From Crossaster papposus (Eukaryota > Echinodermata > Asteroidea > Velatida > Solasteridae), in NCBI GenBank assembly GCA_037893245.1, contig JBAIAA010000097.1:310001-374000 (forward strand): a stretch of DNA of 64,000 nucleotides. Reading direction: 5' to 3'. The notes below the pieces were generated by a model. That model worked only from the letters and a program-made list of their open reading frames with translations. It did not search any database and was not told where the DNA came from. The position numbers and the translations under genes were made by a program. This document shows, piece after piece, positions 23,401 through 32,400 of this stretch; the first letter of the stretch is position 1, and each line of letters opens with the position of its first letter.

Positions 23401-26400
23401 AGAGAATTAAAAGTACACTTTTGTGATGAGAAGAATTACAAAAAATAATGGCTATTAACCTGCAGCCATGTAGAAAATCTGATGACAAAGATATTGCAGA
23501 TCAAAAGGGCAGCCACAGTAGAATTGACTGAGGTTACTTGAATTGCATCCATTTTAAAGTTACGAACGGAACAAAAACCACCCTGTTTTTCTTTTCTTTT
23601 CTCAAAAGGTTCTATCGAGGTCAGTCTCCATGCCTTGTGCCATTATTCTGAAAGCGAAGATGAAACATGAACCGTAGTACTTTTGCTACATACCTTTGGT
23701 ACTGTCGTAGGTGCAATGTTCCTCGCACTGGTTGTCTCTGGAGGTGATGGGGAGATATTTAGGGTAGTTGGTGCCGAAGTTGGTGATATCCCCAAGTTGG
23801 CTTGGCTGGAAGGCGACCGGTTGGTTAAAGTTTGATATATCAGAGTAGTAGATCCTGGTGTAGTCTTGATGCCTGTACGGCCGTTGCTTGTCTTATATGT
23901 AGATGACACGGTAGGCGCACCGTCATCGGTAGTTACAGGCGAAAGTAGCGGGGATGTGGTAGGTGTGACGCTATTATTAGTGCTCGATTGTTGTGATGTG
24001 GGTGAGTTGATTGGTAGGCTTCTCGATGTCATAGTCGATAATGGTCTTGTCTCGAGGGTGTTGACAGAAGAGGTGGAGGCTGACGGGGTAGGTGTGGTCA
24101 CAGCGGTTGTCTGTAGTTCTTTTGAAAAGCTAGTAGATTCTGATGTAGTCTTTATGCCTGTGGGACCGTAGCTTGTCTGATATGCAGACGACACGGTAGT
24201 CCCATCGTCATTGGTAGTTGCAAGCGAGGTTGTTGAGGAGTGGGTAGTTTTGGCGCTATTGCTTGATTGTCGTGAAGTGCTCGATTGTTGTGATGTGGGT
24301 GAGTTGATTGGTAGGCTTCTCGATGTCATAGTCGATAATGGTCTTGTCTCGAGGGTGTTGGCAGAAGAGGTGGATGCTGACGGGGTAGGTGTGGTCACAG
24401 CGGTTGTCTGTAGTTCTTTTGAAAAGCTAGTAGATTCTGATGTAGTCTTTATGCCTGTGGGACCGTAGCTTGTCTGATATGCAGACGACACGGTAGTCCC
24501 ATCGTCATTGGTAGTTGCAAGCGAGGTTGTTGAGGAGTGGGTAGTTTTGGCGCTATTGCTTGATTGTCGTGAAGTGAGCGAGTTAATCGAGGATGGAATT
24601 TTGTCGAGGGTGTTGGCAGAAGAAGTGTGTGCTGACGGGATAGGTGTGGTCACGGCAGTCACAGTTGAGAGGTTGTTCACCAAGACCTGACAATGCATTT
24701 GAATTTTTGACCAACAAGACGTTTACGGTTTAAGGCTTGCACACATTCAGAACAAAGTCGGTGCTACATCAACTAATCTTCCATGTTTTGAGCAGACGTC
24801 TTTTGTTTTGCTTGATGTGCTCCTTTTAAAATAATTGTCTTAATTCATAATTCACAATTTGCATTTCCATTTCCCAGTGTTGGACAGAGTATAGGCCTAC
24901 CTCAGTTGACGACACCGAAGCCGTTGCTGACGGGCTGTTGTGGGGGCTGGTGTCTGCCAAGCTCGTTAAAGTTGTCATCAATGAGTTGGATGATGAGCTC
25001 GTGCTTGTAACTGGTTTTGAAGTTGTTGCGCCAGAATTATGACCAGATTGTGTGGCCATCTGATTAACTGCAGACGCTTTAAAGCATATTTAAAAAACAC
25101 GATTTGCAATGACAAAATTAGGTCACATCAAAATGAGGACCGTGATAAGTTTACCTTCGAATTCAGCAAACAATCCATCAAATCAGATTGCCTTAGGCCT
25201 AAACTAACAGTTTCATGGCACGTACATGACATTGTACGATCAGCTTCAAGTGATTTATGTATAATTACCATGTTTCACAAATTAAAAAATATATATTTCA
25301 TTGTCGGTAGAGTAGGGTAAGTCCAAGAAAATGCCCCGTAAGTAACACCATGTTTTCTTCAGTAAAATACTCATCACAAAGACTAATATAATAACCTATA
25401 TACAATATTTCTAGTGTTTAGTCTTGCAAATGCCCAACAGTAGAATAATAAGAAAAAATCTAATGAAATTCATGAATATCTTAGGGGGTTAAACTTTTTC
25501 CTTTGTATACGACATAGCATTGCGAATTTTTGAATTTTAAACATTACAAAAACATACAAGGCTCTATTGTCACATTGTAATGTCTAATAAGTTTTTGGAT
25601 TTTTAAGAATATATGTTTTTACATGTACGTAGTTAGTGGTTGTCTGTATCATGCCAGTTGGTTTTCGAGTATAACGTCAGCGTTATTAACTATTTTTTAA
25701 TATCCAGATGGTTAGAACTTAGAATTATCTTGGAGAAAAAAAGGTAGCCCACCTTGTTTGCAAATGAAGTAATGTTCTGTACAACATTTGTCCGCATTCA
25801 AATCTTTATCCTTTACATCAACACATTTCTTCTCGTCATTTGCACCTGCAAATAGAAATTGAGGACAACCCGCTTAAGTTAATTGGATAATTTTCAGCAC
25901 AGCCTTCCGAAATGTTGGGTGTTTCTTACTTCCTTTTTTTAATATTTAGATGGCGACAGCCTAGAGCCTTTTACACATATGAAGCAAGATATGAGACAGA
26001 GAGAACCCCCTCCTTTATGGTGGTCATTGTGCTTGCGGAATGTTGTGTTTTTTCCCCCAATAATTCTATTTAGGTTTTTAAGGGGAAAGTATACTTTTAT
26101 ATATACATGTACCAATAAAGATATGGGACGGACGGACTCCACCTTAGCCCCCCCATACCTATAAAGTACACTCTTTAGACTATTGTTACCTAACGCACAT
26201 CCTTTAAAAACTGTAAAAGACTTCCTGAGAAACCACAACATTTCACAAGCAAAATGACAACCACAAAGGTGTAAATTATATACATTGAAATCTGAGTTAT
26301 GTTATACATTAATTTCCGTTTTTTATACTTCTCTTTTTCTCAATGATTTTTCTTGTAATTTGTAAAAGCGTGGAAAGTTATCAATTTGTTTATTTTGTCG

Positions 26401-29400
26401 ATGCATCTTTGTAGCAGAATTGTGTGAAAAAAATCTCATTTACTTAATTTGTAATAAGGCACTGTGTAATTCTAATGAACTGAACCGTTTTCAAATTCCT
26501 TTGCTTATATTCCATAGTTGGTTGCTAATAGTGATTTCGAATGGCTAAACAGGCGCAACTGGAAGCTCGAGTGAATTCGAATGACCCAATGTAAAAACTT
26601 TATTTGAATGCCTCATTTTTTTAATTTAAGCCTAAGTCACATTTGCCGCGGCGGCCATGGGGTCTAAAATTACTGCGGCCAATAGCAATTATAGGGCCGC
26701 CGCAGCATTTCTACAGTCACATACTGTAGCAGTCACATATGTTATGGAAGCCGCACGGCTGTTTTGAATTTGTGGAGACAGAAAACCTGCGGCTGCCGTA
26801 CGGGCTTTGAAGTGATGGCGCACGGTCGCCTTAGGGCGTCCCTGCGGCGGCCGTAGGTTTTTTGTCAAGTACCAAGGCAGACGTAAGCTATCCGCAAGGC
26901 GCCCGTGCGGCCAGATTGACGCATGGCAAACACAAGGCCACCGTACGCTCGACGTATGGTCACCGTGGAACCGCTCTACGGCATGGCCACGGCGTGTCTA
27001 AAGAAAACAGTTATAACTCCGCGCTATAATCCCACGGCGAACCCCTACGGCCTGTAAAAGATAGAGATACGCCCTAGGGCGACCCTGAGGCCACCGCAGC
27101 TCCTGTGCGGCCGCCGCAGGTATCTCAGGGGGGGGGGGGGTGTACGATCACCGTATCCTAGCCGTAAAGCAAATGTGATTTTGGTGTTAATCGTTGCAAA
27201 ATGCAGTTGCATGCATTTATATTGAAATTAAACAATTTATTTAGTAAACTGAATGATGATATAAAACGTGCATCCAAATTCGTGCCAAGATGGGTGATTC
27301 GTCATTAATTTGGCTACCAAATCTATTAAAATGACCAGATGTAGTCTTAAATGCCTATAAATAGAATGACTAAAACTAACCCGAATGAAAAGAACGAAAT
27401 CATACGTGCACAAACACGAATTTGAATGCAATATATTAGCTTTAAAACAACTATAGTTTGATCGAATTAGGGGAAGTGCTTGGATTTGAATGCGTGTTAA
27501 TGAAATTGAATTAATTTGTGTTTGAATTCGTCGGGAAACCTATATTAAGGCCTATAGGTTTCCCTGCTAATTTCATCACAAATTAATTCACTTAATTCAA
27601 TACTTTGTTTTCTTACCATAGATATCTCGAGATATGTTCGGTATGTTCTGAAATACAATGTAAACCAAAGTTGTACTGTTATTTTTGTATCATAGAAAAA
27701 AATAGTGCTTTTACACCACATTCACTATATACCTTGTTACAAATAACAAAAGTATTTTTGGTTCACTACAAACGTAAACTCCTAGCAAGTAATTACAAGA
27801 CCGAGCCTAGTTTAATACTTCTTTCTCCTCATTAGCAACTTTTCAGCGCGCCTCCATTGTGAAGCAAGCCCACCAACAGAGCGCATAAAATAGTGTGTCA
27901 ATCTTAAATGCAAATTAGCTCGGCCAGATAATTGTTAACTCTGAGGGAGTACAGAATGGTGCTCATGAATACGAACCCAGGAAAGCCGGGTTCGCCAAAA
28001 ACACATCAGACTGGGCTTGGTCTGGTGATGTGTAACACGTAGACACACGAAAACCAAACCAAACCATAATTCACCACCTGCATCGGACAGCCAAATACAG
28101 TGTTGACTTTTTCCATTATTATAACTGATCGTTTTGTGTCAGAGTTATTCTGTCTATCGATCATTCTATCTGTCAGTCCGCAGTCAGCGGATATTCTTCC
28201 CAGAACAGTATTGTAAATGCAACCCGTTCCCCGACTCTTTGCGTATTATATGATAGTCTGTTGCCGAATTCCCGTTCTTAGGACGTTCGAATGTTTATAT
28301 CATTATCATTCGCAAAGCTTTTGTAAACGTGGACAAGGTGAAATACCTTGCCAATTGTAGAACTAAAAAAGGGCACTGAATAGAGCGTAGTCCTCTGTCT
28401 CAAACAGAAACAGAAAACACGGCCTGCATACAATTATTAATGGCTAATGCTAGGTTCCCACTATCACGATTCGCTCAACGATTTAAATCGTGGTCTTAAT
28501 CGTGGTGATCCTATCAGATCTTATCAGATATTGAGGTCAGTCGTGGCAATCGTGTTGATCGTAGAAGATTTGTGGACGGTTTAAACATTTTCTACGATCA
28601 ACACAATTAATTTTCAATCGTGATCATCGCATTAGATCGTAATGGATCGTAACAAAGCGCGACAGATTGCATCGAATCGTGCTTCCAAATCATGGTGATC
28701 GAGATCAACCTTGGACAAGACAAACACCACCTCTGTTGAGATGCCCTGCGATGTGATTGTGGGTTGTAGTCTTAACTCTGTATACGTTCAAGAAACAATG
28801 GAGTCCATGGTGAGTCGGGTTGTATATACCCGTCAGGGTCCAATCGTTCCGATCGCAACAGAGCGCATCGGTTCGTGATGATCGTATCGGAACATACCAG
28901 ATCGTCCCAAATCGGGGACCCCAATCGTGCTGATAGTTTCAGATCGGGACCCAGTCTTGGACTCAATCGGGACAATCCTGATCGTACCTACACAGGAGAC
29001 CAGATCGTGACAGATCGTGTCACCTGAAATTTACCAATCGTGACTATATTGCATCTAAGCGCACCAAATCGTACCAAAACGTATTGACTCGCATCAACTC
29101 GTATCCAAACGTGCAATTTCAGAAAAGGGAACAAATATTTCACGTTTTAGCTACGAATGGCCAATTGGATCACACGACAGTGGGAACATAGCATAACATA
29201 CCTAAAGGCGCGCTATTTTAAGAAATTCAAAAGTGATCCAGATTCCTGATCTGGACCCAGATCAATAAGACCAATTAATGAAATCATTCTTGAGCCATAT
29301 TAACCATATTAAGCTATCCACCAAATAACGACTCGTAAAAACCCAGTGTTTCCGTAATCCTGCTAAGAAACACAAATCAAACACCCCAACACCCCATACA

Positions 29401-32400
29401 GACAGACAGCCCGACAGCCCGACAGCCCGACAGCCTGACAGAAAAGAAACACAAACGCTGGCAAAAACAGAACCTCCTGGCGGAGGTAATTATATCGTTG
29501 CTAACAAGTCAATTGGCTTATGGTAAACCACAATAAATCATCTCCCATGTGAAAAATCGGGTACATTTGTTTGAACCTTTCAGTCCCAATTCACTTCATG
29601 GGTTAGTTCGTTAAAGTCCAAATTCACATCCAGTGGATGTGAATTTGCGTGTTAACGACCTCATCCAGGATGTGAATTTGGGAGAGGACGTGAATTTGGA
29701 GCATTTAGATGTGATTTTGTTGAAATCACACCCTGCTACTGGTCGTGTATGTCCGCTTTGAATGCAAAATCACAACATGCCCGTAAACAATGTTAAAAGT
29801 AGGACACCAATTGCAGACATCGAACATTTTAACTACCGAATTATTCAGAAACATCTTACTTATTTTAAAGTAAATAATGATTGTAGGCATCCAGCAAAAT
29901 ATTTGCGCTAGATATCCTATAATTGTCACGACAAATTGAACTGTATTTAAAAAAACACGATCGCCGGACGGCGATCACGAACACCAGGAACAACATAAGA
30001 ACCACTGCCTGACGCCGGTTGAAAACAAACGCCGTTATTCTTGCTTTCCTCGGCATGCATGGTGTACAAAATCAAACAGGTCAGTTAAACGATGTTTACT
30101 ATAAATAGCAGCCATCGAAATCCAACCATTTTTGATAATTCAAGCAATTACCTTAAATCGGTCTGGTACCACTGCATTGTTGCACATAATACACACGTAC
30201 ATTGAACAGAACTATTTACCTGTATTATGTCGACTTCACCTATCCAAAATCGGCAATGATCAAAACCTTGGTAACGGAGCCAACTCAGAATGAAGTCCAG
30301 TTCCCTTTGGGTGGTTATGTTGAGAAGAAGACCATCATCACAACAAGCTTCATGCCAATTTGCCTCTCGACTTTGAGGTGTGTACGTAAATCCAGATATG
30401 GTAATTCTCTAAAACAAAGTTGTAACAATTAGGTCACTCATTTTTGTGTGTGCTTCAGGTCGAGTCTAGTCATTTAGACAAAAAAGTGGCTCGAGTTGAG
30501 TCGTATCGTCCAGTCGAGACGAGTCGAGTAAAATATTTGGCTCGACTTAATTCGAGTCACAAATCCTTGAAACCAACTCTTACATTGAATTTCGTCTGAG
30601 AAAATAAAGCACACGCTTTTACAAAGCAAATTAAAGGGCCAAGTAACAACATTACATGTTTAGCGTCCGGGTTTTTGAAAAAACAGAAGGGAGGAGGGGC
30701 TTTTTTAAATTTTTGAGATGGCTGCCTTTCTTTGTTGGTACTATAGGGGGTGTATCAGGGGGGGTCCCCGCCTCCAACCGCAGTGCCATTCAAGCAATAT
30801 TCCCTAAGCGTTCATTCAATGGTAAAGGCAATTATTTGCCTAAGATTCGTATTTTTGTTTTCATTTTCTCTCATTTTATTTATAATTGTCTGCGTTCACA
30901 AAAAAAGGATATGTTGTTTGTATACATACAATACATTTTGGCAAAAACTTAGGTAATCATTTCCCCTCTTTTTGTAACGTCATTACCCATAGTTTGTGTA
31001 TGTTTTTACTTGTTAAAGCTTAACTTCTGTACAATGTATTTAATTGAATTCTTGGTTTATGTTATCTTGCTTCTTTTTTCTAACTGATTTTTCTTGTTGA
31101 TGTGTAAAATAGCGGGGAAAAGTGATAAATTTGGTTGTTTTTGCGCTGCTCCTTTGTGGCATAATTTGTCACAAAGGTTCTTTATTACTCAATCAATTTG
31201 GAATAAGGCACTGTGTCATTCTAACGAACTTAACTGTTTTCGAATTCCCTTGTATTCTATAATTGCTTGTCTAATGGTGAATTCAAATGACCAAATGTAA
31301 AACATTTATTTAAATGTCTCAGTTTTGAAATTGAATCGTTGCACAAAGCAGTTGCATGCATTTAGGCCTATATTGAAATTGAACAATCTATTTAGTTAAT
31401 TGAATTATGATATAAAACGTGCATCCAAATTCGTGCAAAAATGGATGATTCGTCATCAATTTATGCCAAATCTATTAAACTGACCTGGAAAACCTATATA
31501 AAAAAGATATATTTGTCACAACCGTTTTGATCACTGCGTCTTAGTGGGAATAAATGCCGGTGGGTGTCAAAGAATTTACCACATAAAATAGTACACTATT
31601 TGATGATATTCTTACCAACTTGCCAAATTGTTGGATAATATTTTTAAGGGAACCGATAGACCCCAACATTCTGCTGTGTTAGTAGCTACTGATTTTTCAA
31701 AAGCTTATGACAGGGTTAACCATCAGATTGTTGTTAAAAAGTTTCTTAACCTTGGTGTTCGTACTTCAATTATTCCATGGGTATGTAGTTTTTATTCAAC
31801 AGAAGCCAAGCTGTTCGATATAATGGTAGTATTTCCAGCTGGGAATCAACCAATGCTGGGGTCCCCCAAGATACTAAATTAGGGCCGGTGGCTTTTTTAG
31901 CAATGATAAATGACTTTGTTTCTGGCTCCCCTGAGGTTTCCCACTACAAATATGTAGACGATATGTCGTTGGTTCAAACATATCGTAATAATGACCAAAC
32001 AAGTTCAACGCAACACCAGCTTGATTGTTTGCATTCTTGGTCATTAAAAAAATTACATGAGACTCAATCCCAAAAAATGTCAGGTCATGATTTCTTGCTT
32101 CCGAAGACACCAACCTGTTAGGCCCATTTTTCAAATCGGTAATAATGTCATCAATCAAACAAACTGTGTTAAGCTTTTGGGCATTCATATACAAGAAAAC
32201 CTTAAATGGGATTCTCAGGTTGATTACAATGTGTAAAGCCTTTAACAAAAAACTGTACTTTTTAACTGTCACTTAAACGATGTAACATTCCTGTTAATGA
32301 CTTGAGAACAGTGTATTTGCAATTATGTTCGACCAACTCTTGAATAGGCCTCACCAGCCTGGTTTTGTGGTCTTACTAAATTCCAAAGAGAGTGCCTGGA

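Noticed and set aside
23470..23490. Possible 19-nt exon between receptor exons 6 and 7
   Set aside because: It has plausible splice sites, but 19 nt would shift the frame; exons 6 and 7 already join in phase 0.
23866..24690. Plus-strand frames opposite the mucin exon
   Set aside because: They are the Val/Leu/Asp-rich mirror of a Ser/Thr-rich repeat, open only because the sense exon is.
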